Assembly (NCBI GenBank): GCA_046328115.1
Contig: JAXLXE010000003.1
Span: 186,001 to 250,000 of the forward strand
From: JAXLXE01 sp046328115
GTDB lineage: Bacteria; Chloroflexota; UBA6077; JACCZL01
Direction: 5' to 3'
DNA length: 64,000 nucleotides
In this document: piece by piece, positions 44,384 to 51,707 of the stretch
Layout of the letters: each line of letters starts with the position of its first letter
Position numbering within the stretch: the first letter of the stretch is position 1
Made by a program: the position numbers and the translations under genes
Notes under the pieces: model-generated
The model's database searches: none
What the model saw: the letters and a program-made list of their open reading frames with translations, nothing else
Told to the model about the DNA's origin: nothing

Positions 44384-44418
44384 GCGCGCGGCCCCGCCCG
44401 GGCTCCAGGTTTTTTTTC
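44368..44418 (+). terminator. GC-rich hairpin with stop codon in its loop, then T8
   Basis: A 12-bp stem (GGGGCCGCGCGC and complement) whose GTAG loop contains the stop codon of the preceding gene. A second small palindrome GCCCGGGC follows, then eight T residues at 44410-44417. Confidence 0.75.
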
Positions 44419-44444
44419 TCTTCTCCGTGCGGCTCGGCGCGCCC

Positions 44445-45440
44445 CTAGCCGCGCGACTCGCCCAGCGCGCGCGCCAGCGTCTCGGCCGCGGTCCGGTGGA
44501 CCAGGCGGCCCGGCTGGCGAGCGACGCGACCGGCAATGCAGCCCCGGTCAACCAGATGCTGCATCAAGCCGGCCACCCGCGTCTCGCTGAACCGCGTAGC
44601 TGCGCACACCGCCGCGCGGCCGGGTAGGCGACCATCCACATCGGCGCTCTCGTGGAGCACCGCCACTAGCCGCTCCAATCCGCGCCGCGCCTCCAGCGCG
44701 TCCGCCGGATCGCGAAGCTGCCCACCACCCCACCCGATGACCAGCGCGCCGTCCGGCGCATCCGCGGCCAGGTCCAGAATCAAGCGCGCCTTGTGCAGCG
44801 CCGACGCGTAGACACGCGCCGCCACCCTATCGGTCAAACCCAGCCGTTGGGCAACCTCCCGGAGCGCCTGTTTGCCCATCCCATGGAGCAGCAGCACCGT
44901 GCGTTCCAGTGGGAGAAGCTGCTCCATCATCTCACGCAGCGCCAGGCTCTCCGGCCACTCGCGGCCATCCTGCCCAGGTAGCTGGCCAAACCGGCGCAGC
45001 AGCTCCTCCGGGTCTAGCGATTCCACCCTCACGGTGCGCGACCGACGCGCCGGCGAGCTATGGGCCAGAAACCGCTCCAGCTCAAACGGCATCGCCACCC
45101 GCACGTACGCGGCAAACGCGCCAGACTCGGACCGCCAACGGTGTGCTAGATCGTCCACGATCACCCAGACCTGCTGATCCAGATCCTCCAGATCGATCGA
45201 AGGTGGGAGCAGTTGGCGCCGCCTGGCATACCGCCGGACCGCGATCTGACAGAGAGGCTGCAGGCACTCAACCAGCTCCGGCAGCACCAGAGCCTCGCCG
45301 CGTTGGTAGCGCGTGGCCAGCGCGCTGGTCCGGAGCGACAGCGCCAGGTCCTCCGGGCCCCGCGCCGGCCCAACAGCGCCGGCCTCCCGTCGATCCGCCT
45401 GAGACACCGCCGGCGCATCAGCGTAGACCACCGCACTCAA
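44445..45440 (-). CDS. divergent sigma-70-like protein with C-terminal winged-helix-like domain
   Basis: A 331-residue protein. Residues 48-128 match sigma region 2 in layout (SIDLEDLDQQVWVIVDDLAHRWRSES then FAAYVRVAMPFELERFL). Residues 165-222 match region 4 (REMMEQLLPLERTVLLLHGMGKQALREVAQRLGL...RVYASALHKARL). Residues 250-315 look like an added winged helix (RAAVCAATRFSETRVAGLMQHLVDRGCI), not found in ordinary ECF factors. Last gene of a three-gene operon under a LexA-type box. The TTG start overlaps the preceding stop (TTGA). It may be a damage-induced alternative sigma or a regulator derived from one. No anti-sigma is adjacent unless the small membrane protein upstream serves as one. Confidence 0.75.
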   Translation of the reverse strand: MSAVVYADAPAVSQADRREAGAVGPARGPEDLALSLRTSALATRYQRGEALVLPELVECLQPLCQIAVRRYARRRQLLPPSIDLEDLDQQVWVIVDDLAHRWRSESGAFAAYVRVAMPFELERFLAHSSPARRSRTVRVESLDPEELLRRFGQLPGQDGREWPESLALREMMEQLLPLERTVLLLHGMGKQALREVAQRLGLTDRVAARVYASALHKARLILDLAADAPDGALVIGWGGGQLRDPADALEARRGLERLVAVLHESADVDGRLPGRAAVCAATRFSETRVAGLMQHLVDRGCIAGRVARQPGRLVHRTAAETLARALGESRG

Positions 45441-45799
45441 TGGCCACCTCCCCGCGCGTAGTACAGCAGCAGGCTGGCCAGCGTGCTGACAAAGGTCCCC
45501 GTCACCGCCAGCAAGACGGCGTTCAGCTTGGTCTCCAGCCGCTCATACCCGCGCGTCAGCCCCTCCACCCGCGCGGCGCTGACGCGCCCAAAGGCGCAGC
45601 CAGCGTCGTCCAGGCGACGGGTGAGATCCGAAAGATCCGAGAGCGTGGGCCCAGAAGCAGGCGGCGCAGCCGGGGCGGAAGCCACGACGGCCGCGGGCTC
45701 CGGCGGAGGGCCCAGGCTCTGACGTAGGCGGTCCAGCGCCTGCGCCAGATGGACGCCGGCCGCGATCTGGTCAGCGGCCGCGGTTGAAAATCTAGTCAC
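45437..45799 (-). CDS. small C-tail-anchored membrane protein with coiled coil
   Basis: A 120-residue protein without a recognised family. Residues 1-30 form an amphipathic helix, 31-50 a Pro/Ala linker and 52-92 a helical, heptad-like segment (LSDLSDLTRRLDD...YERLETKLNAV). Residues 94-114 are a single TM, followed by ARGGGH. This layout (short soluble coiled coil, one TM very near the C-terminus) resembles XhlA-type accessory proteins of phage lysis modules, and also tail-anchored anti-sigma or toxin proteins. GTG start in a GTGA overlap with the upstream gene; GAGGAGG precedes it. Function is open. Confidence 0.7.
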   Translation of the reverse strand: MTRFSTAAADQIAAGVHLAQALDRLRQSLGPPPEPAAVVASAPAAPPASGPTLSDLSDLTRRLDDAGCAFGRVSAARVEGLTRGYERLETKLNAVLLAVTGTFVSTLASLLLYYARGGGH

Positions 45800-46143
45800 C
45801 GGACAACCTCCTCAGACGCTGGCCCCACCTCGGACTCGCTGTCAGGCTCGCCACTCCTGGCCTGAGCCTGATCCAGCGCGTCTATGGCCTTCTCCACCAG
45901 ATCGGCGGCTCCCGCCGACCGGCCAGCCAGCGCGTGCTGGGTCTTAATGACGGTGCACAGCGCATGAACCTGGTGTCGTAGCTCGCCAAACACCTTGAGG
46001 TCGGGCGAGTCTGTACGGCGGGGGGCCAGGCACCTGATGGCCTCGCGAAGTAGACCCGTCTCGTAGGTGAGATCGTCAAACGCGGACTGCTCGCCCCGAT
46101 CGTCGAGAACGAGAGCCGCCACGGCTGGAGCTGACTTGTCCAC
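45796..46143 (-). CDS. small helical protein, first gene of the SOS-box operon
   Basis: A 115-residue cytoplasmic protein of unknown family. It is mostly helical, with acidic N- and C-terminal ends (tail rich in Glu/Ser) and a central basic-hydrophobic core (LLREAIRCLAPRR, ELRHQVHALCTVIKTQHALA). The GTG at 46143 has GGGGAGG five bases upstream. An open frame extends to 46227, but that would put the promoter and LexA box inside the coding region. The stop overlaps the next start by four bases, so all three genes of the operon are translationally chained. Confidence 0.7.
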   Translation of the reverse strand: MDKSAPAVAALVLDDRGEQSAFDDLTYETGLLREAIRCLAPRRTDSPDLKVFGELRHQVHALCTVIKTQHALAGRSAGAADLVEKAIDALDQAQARSGEPDSESEVGPASEEVVR

Positions 46144-46174
46144 AAAAACCTCCCCAAAACCCTCTTCCTCAAAT

Positions 46175-46188
46175 CGAACGTATGTTCT
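46175..46188. promoter_or_regulatory. LexA-type SOS box
   Basis: CGAACGTATGTTCT, which contains GAAC-N4-GTTC with the RNRY centre (GTAT) of the Gram-positive LexA (DinR) consensus. It lies just downstream of the -10 hexamer of the minus-strand operon and would cover the transcript start. Confidence 0.6.
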
Positions 46189-46197
46189 ATTATGAGG

Positions 46198-46227
46198 AGC
46201 ATACGGCCGGCGCGCTCGGCTCGTCAA
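46198..46227 (-). promoter_or_regulatory. promoter of the SOS-box operon
   Basis: On the minus strand TTGACG (46222-46227), 18-base spacer, TATGCT (46198-46203). Predicted start near 46192, at the edge of the LexA box. Confidence 0.55.
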
Positions 46228-46315
46228 GCTCCCCCTACTCTCTCCTACTCGCCACCACGCCGCCGCTCCACACCAGCCCTCCCTCCCAACCCCTACCCCC
46301 AGCAGCCACCCGCCT

Positions 46316-46323
46316 GTTACGAT
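46316..46323 (+). promoter_or_regulatory. extended -10 box, leaderless start of phosphatase gene
   Basis: GTTACGAT with its TACGAT hexamer ending six bases before GTG 46330, the same geometry as at the polB gene. Confidence 0.45.
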
Positions 46324-46329
46324 CCGACC

Positions 46330-47007
46330 GTGCCCCCTTCAACCCGCCCAGCCACCCTGTTGCTCGTCCGCCACGCCGAGACCGTCCACAACATGCAAAA
46401 GCGCCTCTCCGGCTGGACAGATACCGATCTCAGCCCAAAAGGCGTCCAGCAGACAAAGCTCCTGGCAGACCACGTCAACCGCGCCCACGGCCACGCCGCC
46501 GCCGTCTACGCCAGCCCCCTTATGCGCGCCCGCAAGACCGGTGAAGCCATCGCCACCCTCACCGGCCACGCTGTCGAACTGCTTGACGACCTGCGCGAGA
46601 TGCATTTCGGCGATCTGGAAGGCCGCCCCATGGAGGAGCTCCGGGAGATGTACTCCCACGTGCTCCACGCGGACGAGGATGACGAGGCACACGACTTCGG
46701 CTGGCCCAACGGCGAGACCCGCCAGGAGTTCTCCACGCGGGTGCTACGCGTGATGAACCACATCGCAGCCGCCCACCCCGGCCAGACCGCCTGCGTCGTC
46801 ACCCACGGCGGCGTCATTGCCGTGTTCCTCACCATCATCCACAACGAGCCCGCCTCACGCTGGCGCAGGTGGGTGGGGCCAAACGCCAGCCTGACCGAGG
46901 TCCTCTGGGACCCCGGCACACGCCATGGCGAGCTCCTCCGCAACGGTGACGCCGCCCACCTGGCTGAGCTCACGGCCAGCGAGACGGCCACCGCGAAGAA
47001 CGCCTGA
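46330..47007 (+). CDS. histidine phosphatase (phosphoglycerate-mutase-like)
   Basis: A 225-residue histidine phosphatase of the PhoE/CobC/GpmB type. The phospho-His motif is LVRHAET near residue 13, the Arg/Glu follow in ASPLMRARKTGEAI and EMHFGDLEGRPMEEL, and the second catalytic His is in VVTHGGVI. It dephosphorylates small phospho-compounds; the exact substrate is unknown. The frame is open to 46192, but the 46 extra residues are Pro-rich noise across the divergent promoter. The GTG at 46330 has no ribosome site and is best explained as leaderless. Confidence 0.9.
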   Translation: MPPSTRPATLLLVRHAETVHNMQKRLSGWTDTDLSPKGVQQTKLLADHVNRAHGHAAAVYASPLMRARKTGEAIATLTGHAVELLDDLREMHFGDLEGRPMEELREMYSHVLHADEDDEAHDFGWPNGETRQEFSTRVLRVMNHIAAAHPGQTACVVTHGGVIAVFLTIIHNEPASRWRRWVGPNASLTEVLWDPGTRHGELLRNGDAAHLAELTASETATAKNA

Positions 47008-47044
47008 GTCACCTCGCGCGCCTTTGCCCGGCGGGCACCCGGCC

Positions 47045-47052
47045 GGTACGAT
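47045..47052 (+). promoter_or_regulatory. extended -10 box of FIST gene
   Basis: GGTACGAT, identical to the minus-strand box before the arylsulfatase gene. Confidence 0.45.
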
Positions 47053-47089
47053 CCACCGTGGAGAGTGCTGGGGGGATCGAGGAGGGGTA

Positions 47090-48286
47090 GTGGTTGGGAC
47101 AGGTCGCTCGGGTGCGTCTATCGCCGAGGGCCCGCTGTGGGAAGAGGCCCTGGAGCAGGTGCTGGACGGCGTTCGATCCACCGTTCCGTCGTCAGCCCCC
47201 ATTGACCTCGCGCTCCTGTTCGCCAACGCCGCCTACGCCCAGGACTTCGAAGCCCTGGTCCGCCGTGCCCGCAACGAGACCGGCGCCACCGTGCTCATCG
47301 GCTGTAGCGGTGCTGGTGTGATCGGTCCATCCCGCGAGATCGAGGGCCCGCCAGCCCTCTCGCTGCTCGGCCTTTCCCTACCCGGCGCTGAGCTCAGGGG
47401 CGTCCGCATCACCCAGCGCGATGTCCAGCGGTGGCAGGAGCCGGCCGACTGGCACGTGGGCCTTGACGTCGCCCCCGTGGATGTCAACGCCTGGCTCCTG
47501 TTCGTCGACCCCTTCCGTACCGATGCCAGCGAGCTGGTGGAGCGCCTGTCCGCCGCCTACCCGGGCTGCCCCATCATCGGCGGACTCGCCTCCGGCAATC
47601 CCCACACCCGCCAGACCTTCGTGTTTCTGGATGACGAAAGCTATGCCGATGGCGCCGTGGCGCTGGCCATCGGCGGTGCCTACACCGTCCACACCATCGT
47701 CTCCCAGGGCGCCGAGCCCATCGGCGAGTCCTGGACCATCACCGACGCCGAGGAAAACCGCGTCAAGAGCATCGGCATGCGCCGGGCGCTTGACGTCCTG
47801 CTCGAGACGCTGCGATCGCTTCCGCCCGACGACCAGCGACGAGCCCAGCAGAACCTGCTGGTGGGCCTTGCAATGGACGAACACCGCGACGCGTACGGCC
47901 GCGGCGACTTCCTCATCCGCAACCTCGTCGGCGTGGACCAGTCCAGCGGCGTCCTTGCGGTGGGCGCGCACCCACAGGTTGGCCAGACTATCCAGTTCCA
48001 GCTACGCGACGCGCGTGCCGCCCATGAAGAGCTCCGCCATCTCCTGGAGCAGGCCCGCGAGACGCTCATCCAGCGCCCGCCGCTCGCCGCCGTCGTCTGC
48101 TCCTGCAATGGCCGCGGCGCCGGCCTCTTCGACTCCCCAGACCACGACGCCACCGCGATTGCGGAGACCCTGGGCCTGCCCAGCGCGGCCGGCTTCTTCT
48201 GCAACGGCGAGATCGGCCCAGTCGGCCCCCGTCACTACCTGCACGGATTCACTGCCAGCATCGCCCTCATCGTCCCCAAACCCTGA
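47090..48286 (+). CDS. FIST domain signalling protein
   Basis: A 398-residue cytoplasmic protein with FIST_N (about 30-220; VLIGCSGAGVIG, PIIGGLASGNP) followed by FIST_C (225-385; GFFCNGEIGPVG near the end). FIST proteins are thought to bind small ligands such as amino acids and to work with chemotaxis, c-di-GMP or other signalling partners. GGAGGGG directly precedes the GTG. An upstream open extension to 46925 overlaps the phosphatase gene and was rejected. A possible 10-codon upstream ORF (47058-47090) ends with its TAG overlapping this GTG. Confidence 0.9.
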   Translation: MVGTGRSGASIAEGPLWEEALEQVLDGVRSTVPSSAPIDLALLFANAAYAQDFEALVRRARNETGATVLIGCSGAGVIGPSREIEGPPALSLLGLSLPGAELRGVRITQRDVQRWQEPADWHVGLDVAPVDVNAWLLFVDPFRTDASELVERLSAAYPGCPIIGGLASGNPHTRQTFVFLDDESYADGAVALAIGGAYTVHTIVSQGAEPIGESWTITDAEENRVKSIGMRRALDVLLETLRSLPPDDQRRAQQNLLVGLAMDEHRDAYGRGDFLIRNLVGVDQSSGVLAVGAHPQVGQTIQFQLRDARAAHEELRHLLEQARETLIQRPPLAAVVCSCNGRGAGLFDSPDHDATAIAETLGLPSAAGFFCNGEIGPVGPRHYLHGFTASIALIVPKP

Positions 48287-48388
48287 CCACCCGCGCCCCG
48301 CGGCCATGGTTGTCCGGCGACACCGCCGGTCGTTAACCTCTCCAAAAGGTCGGCAGCTTGCCCGGTGCCGACCCACCGGAGGGCTTGC

Positions 48389-50101
48389 ATGACGTTGAGG
48401 GACCGCATCATGGCCGCGCGGGGCCTGCTCGCGCCCGACCTGGTGCTCAAGAACGCTCGCGTCGTCAACGTCTTCGCCAACGACGTCCAGGAATGCGATG
48501 TCGCCATCAAGGACAGCGTCATCGTCGGCCTCGGCCGCTACGAATCAGACGAGACGATCGATCTCGCGGGCTCCTACCTGATGCCCGGCCTCATCGACGG
48601 CCACCTTCACATCGAGAGCACCATGCTCTCGCCGTCGGAATTCGCCCGCGCCGTCGTGCCCCACGGCACCACCAGCGTCGTCGTGGACCCCCACGAGATC
48701 GGCAACGTCCTGGGCCCGCGCGGCATCAAGCTGCTGCTAGACGCCACGGACGGGCTGCCCATCAACGTCTTCGTCAACGTGCCGTCGTGCGTCCCCGCCT
48801 CCCCCATGGAGAGCCCTGCCTTCCACATGGAGGCGGCGGACATGGAGCCACTGTTCGCACACCCGCGCGTCGTCGGCGTGGCCGAGTTGATGAACTACCC
48901 CGGCGTTCTCAACGCGGACGGCAGCGTGCTCGCCAAGATCGAGCTGGGCCAGCGTCTCAACGTGCCGATAGACGGCCACGCCCCCCGCGTCACCGGGAAG
49001 GACCTCTGCGCCTACGTGGCCGCGGGTATCGAGAGCGACCACGAGACCACGCTGGCCGAAGAGGCCGAGGAGAAGCTCCGCCTGGGCATGTGGCTCATGG
49101 TCCGCGAAGGCTCCACGGAGCACAACCTGAAGGAGCTACTCCCGGTGGTGCGCCGCCTGCATGCCCGTCGCGCCATGTTCGTCACCGACGACCGTGCCGC
49201 GACCGACCTGCGAGACGAGGGCCACCTGGACCACGCGCTGCGCCTGGCGATCGCTGAGGGACTCGACCCCGTCTGGGCTGTGGCCATGGCCTCGCTCAAC
49301 GCCGCTGAGCGCTTCGGCTTGAAGCGGCGCGGCGCTGTTGCCCCTGGCTACGCGGCCGACCTCATGGTCTGCGACGATCTCCAGGCGCCCACCCCGCGTC
49401 TCGTCTTCCACGCCGGCAAACTGGTCGCCCGCGACGGCAAGCCCCTCTTCGCTGCCCGCCCGTTCGATCTCTCATCCGCCCTGGACACCGTTCACATTGC
49501 CCCGCTGGACGACTCCACCTTCCGCATCCCGTTCACCAGCGGTCGCTGCCGGGTGATCGGGATCATCCCGCATCAGATCGTCACTGCCAACCTCATCGAG
49601 GAGCCCCGCGTCGTCGGTGGTGAGATCGTGGGCGACCTGGAACGCGACCTCCTGAAATTTGCTGTGGTGGAGCGACACCACGCCACCGGCCGGGTTGGCA
49701 TGGGGTTGGTTCAGGGTTTTGGCCTCAGATCAGGCGCCCTGTCCTCGTCAGTGGCCCACGACGCACACAACATCGGTGTGGTCGGCACGAACGACGCGGA
49801 CATGCGGCTGGCCGTGGAGGCCAACGCCGCCCAGCAGGGCGGACTCATCGTCGTCCGAGACGGTAAGGTGCTGGCCTCCCTGCCGCTGCCCATCGGCGGC
49901 CTCATGTCTGATCTGACCTTCGAGGAGGTCGCCCACCGCCTGGAGCAGGTAGAGCAAGCCGCCGAATCCCTCGGCTGCGCCATCCACCGCCCCTTCATGA
50001 CGCTCTCCTTCCTCGCGCTGTCCGTCATCCCATCGCTCAAGCTCACAGACCTCGGCCTGGTAGACGTGGACCTCTGGGAGGTGGTCCCCGTAGCGGTCTA
50101 G
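48389..50101 (+). CDS. ade: adenine deaminase
   Basis: A 570-residue metal-dependent adenine deaminase (adenine to hypoxanthine plus ammonia), purine salvage. The amidohydrolase HxH is in GLIDGHLHIESTMLSP, which is characteristic of the Ade family, followed by VVDPHEIGNVLG, a metal-bridging Glu (VAELMNYPGV), and the His and Asp segments DGHAP and FVTDDRAATDL. The C-terminal domain has the Ade-specific SSSVAHDAHNIGVVG. Length is normal. GGAGG at 48378-48382 precedes ATG 48389. Confidence 0.95.
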   Translation: MTLRDRIMAARGLLAPDLVLKNARVVNVFANDVQECDVAIKDSVIVGLGRYESDETIDLAGSYLMPGLIDGHLHIESTMLSPSEFARAVVPHGTTSVVVDPHEIGNVLGPRGIKLLLDATDGLPINVFVNVPSCVPASPMESPAFHMEAADMEPLFAHPRVVGVAELMNYPGVLNADGSVLAKIELGQRLNVPIDGHAPRVTGKDLCAYVAAGIESDHETTLAEEAEEKLRLGMWLMVREGSTEHNLKELLPVVRRLHARRAMFVTDDRAATDLRDEGHLDHALRLAIAEGLDPVWAVAMASLNAAERFGLKRRGAVAPGYAADLMVCDDLQAPTPRLVFHAGKLVARDGKPLFAARPFDLSSALDTVHIAPLDDSTFRIPFTSGRCRVIGIIPHQIVTANLIEEPRVVGGEIVGDLERDLLKFAVVERHHATGRVGMGLVQGFGLRSGALSSSVAHDAHNIGVVGTNDADMRLAVEANAAQQGGLIVVRDGKVLASLPLPIGGLMSDLTFEEVAHRLEQVEQAAESLGCAIHRPFMTLSFLALSVIPSLKLTDLGLVDVDLWEVVPVAV

Positions 50102-50315
50102 CCCCAGCGGACGGTCGGTAAACTTCACAACCTGGTGGTCTCCGCGCCCCGCCGAAACCGCCGAATTCTGGAACTGCCACGGTGACCACACAGCGGGACG
50201 CCAAACGCGCGGCCCACGCGATCGCCACGATCTCAGTAGGTGTGGACAGTCAGCGGCGCGCCACTTACCGTGTCGTCCCGTCCGATCTCCTGGTGATACG
50301 GACGGTAGCTGGCGT

Positions 50316-51242
50316 CTAACGGTCCGTCCCCGCGGCAGCGCGGCGCCGATTGACAACGACACACGCGCCCCAGACCATCGCGCAGCCCGCCACGTTCGCC
50401 AACATTCCCAGCAGCCCCGCTTCCGGACCGAACACCCCGCCTGTCCACGCCTCCGGCCCCGTCTGTGCCACCGCGAAGATCGCCGGGCGGATCTCGTATC
50501 CGCTCACGGCGAAGCCAAAGATGGGGCCCTCCGTGATGTTCCACGCCGCGTGAACTGCCCACGGGAGCCACAGTCCTCCACTCGCCATTCGGGCAACTCC
50601 CAGCAAGACCCCCGCCAGGGTGATCCCCAGGAAGCTGCCGGCGCCCGCCTCCGGATTGGCGGAGTGGACCAGTCCGAACAACATGGACGTTGCGACCACC
50701 GCGATCAGCCAGCGCATCCGTGGGCCAACATCCCAGCGTGCCGCGGCGTCCAGGCACACCCCCATGAGCACCGCCCGAAACGCCAGCTCCTCCGCCAGCG
50801 CAGCCCGGCCAAAGAACACCAGGGCACCGGCGAACGCCGGCCAGAACTCCAGATCCACCACGTCCGGGCGCATGATCGGCACCCCTGATCGCCACACCAG
50901 CGCCAGACTCGCCCAGCCAACCGCCACCTGAATGCCCACCACCGCGGCCATCAGCCCCGCGCCAAGTGCCAACCCCGCGGTGGCATGGCGAGTCGCCAGG
51001 CGCCCCGGTCGGAGACCGCCGTGCGCAAACTGCACGCGGTCCACGACTCTCGAAAACACCGCGTACGCAAACAACAAGAACAGCAGCGTCGCTGCCGACG
51101 CCGCGAGCGTCCCGTACGGTAATCCACCGGCCAGCGACACGGCGATCGCCATCACCGTGTCGCAAACCACCACTGTGACCGGCAGCAGCGCCGCCACAAC
51201 GGCCAGCCGCCGCCAGGACCTGGGCCCGGCGTACCTCGTCAT
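50316..51242 (-). CDS. CPBP-family intramembrane protease (CAAX/Abi)
   Basis: A 308-residue, eight-TM protein. The CPBP catalytic motifs are present: EE-x3-R in LAEELAFRAVLMG, a His in FGLVHSANP, and the later PWAVHAAWN. Bacterial members act in bacteriocin self-immunity, membrane-protein maturation or regulation by intramembrane proteolysis. The ATG at 51242 has no clear ribosome site and lies inside a 10-bp stem-loop (51237-51264) that follows the VOC gene stop, so its translation may depend on that gene. A longer frame to 51380 would overlap the VOC gene and was rejected. Confidence 0.85.
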   Translation of the reverse strand: MTRYAGPRSWRRLAVVAALLPVTVVVCDTVMAIAVSLAGGLPYGTLAASAATLLFLLFAYAVFSRVVDRVQFAHGGLRPGRLATRHATAGLALGAGLMAAVVGIQVAVGWASLALVWRSGVPIMRPDVVDLEFWPAFAGALVFFGRAALAEELAFRAVLMGVCLDAAARWDVGPRMRWLIAVVATSMLFGLVHSANPEAGAGSFLGITLAGVLLGVARMASGGLWLPWAVHAAWNITEGPIFGFAVSGYEIRPAIFAVAQTGPEAWTGGVFGPEAGLLGMLANVAGCAMVWGACVVVNRRRAAAGTDR

Positions 51243-51264
51243 CGGCGAATCATTGCCGATGACG
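51237..51264. promoter_or_regulatory. stem-loop covering the CPBP start codon
   Basis: A perfect 10-bp inverted repeat (CGTCATCGGC and GCCGATGACG) with an eight-base loop. It spans the CPBP ATG and lies seven bases past the upstream gene's stop. It could be a weak terminator or a hairpin hiding the start. Confidence 0.5.
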
Positions 51265-51270
51265 CCGCCC

Positions 51271-51627
51271 TCAGGCTGACTCGGGCTGGAGCAGCCCCAC
51301 CACGTTACCCTCTGGATCCTTGATGAACGCCGTGGTCCCAACCGTCGGTATCTGCATCGGCGGCACCACGCATTGACCACCCAGGTCCTCTACGCGTTTG
51401 AGCTGCGCCGCCATGTCCGTCACCTGCACGTAGATCGTCAGGTATCCCTCGCCCTTCGGCGCCTCGAAGATCCCACCGTTGATCCCACCCTCGCCACCGG
51501 TGTCCACCATCCCGTAGTTGAAAGGGTTGTTCGCGTCAACTTTCCAGGAGAACAACTCGGCGTAGAACGCCTGCAGCTTCGGTGCGTTCACCGCGGCGAT
51601 CTCAAAATGAACGACTGGCGCACCCAT
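51271..51627 (-). CDS. VOC-family (glyoxalase/bleomycin-resistance-like) protein
   Basis: A 118-residue single-module VOC protein built from two beta-alpha-beta-beta-beta units. The start VVHFEIAAVNAPKLQAFYAELFSWKV is typical, with ligand-like His7 and a second-half ending FIKDPEGNVVGLLQ carrying Glu at the metal position. Such proteins bind or modify small molecules; the substrate is unknown. Start ATG. It is co-directional with the CPBP gene 28 bases downstream. Confidence 0.88.
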   Translation of the reverse strand: MGAPVVHFEIAAVNAPKLQAFYAELFSWKVDANNPFNYGMVDTGGEGGINGGIFEAPKGEGYLTIYVQVTDMAAQLKRVEDLGGQCVVPPMQIPTVGTTAFIKDPEGNVVGLLQPESA

Positions 51628-51707
51628 GGCGGTCCCTCCTCAACTCGTGCTCATGCACGCATGGACCCTACCTTGACCCGTGCGGGCGGTGCAAGCCGCC
51701 GGTAGCC

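Noticed and set aside
44445..46227. Prophage lysis remnant
   Set aside because: Apart from one XhlA-like layout there are no phage structural, integrase or endolysin genes, base composition is like the surroundings, and the genes are neatly coupled to a chromosomal-looking promoter.
50102..50315. Possible gene or RNA between adenine deaminase and CPBP genes
   Set aside because: No frame with coding character, no T-run hairpin and no RNA signature; treated as ordinary convergent spacer.
50233..51165. Second long minus-strand frame overlapping the CPBP gene
   Set aside because: Its translation is Gly/Arg-rich low complexity with no membrane segments, while the other frame gives the CPBP catalytic motifs.
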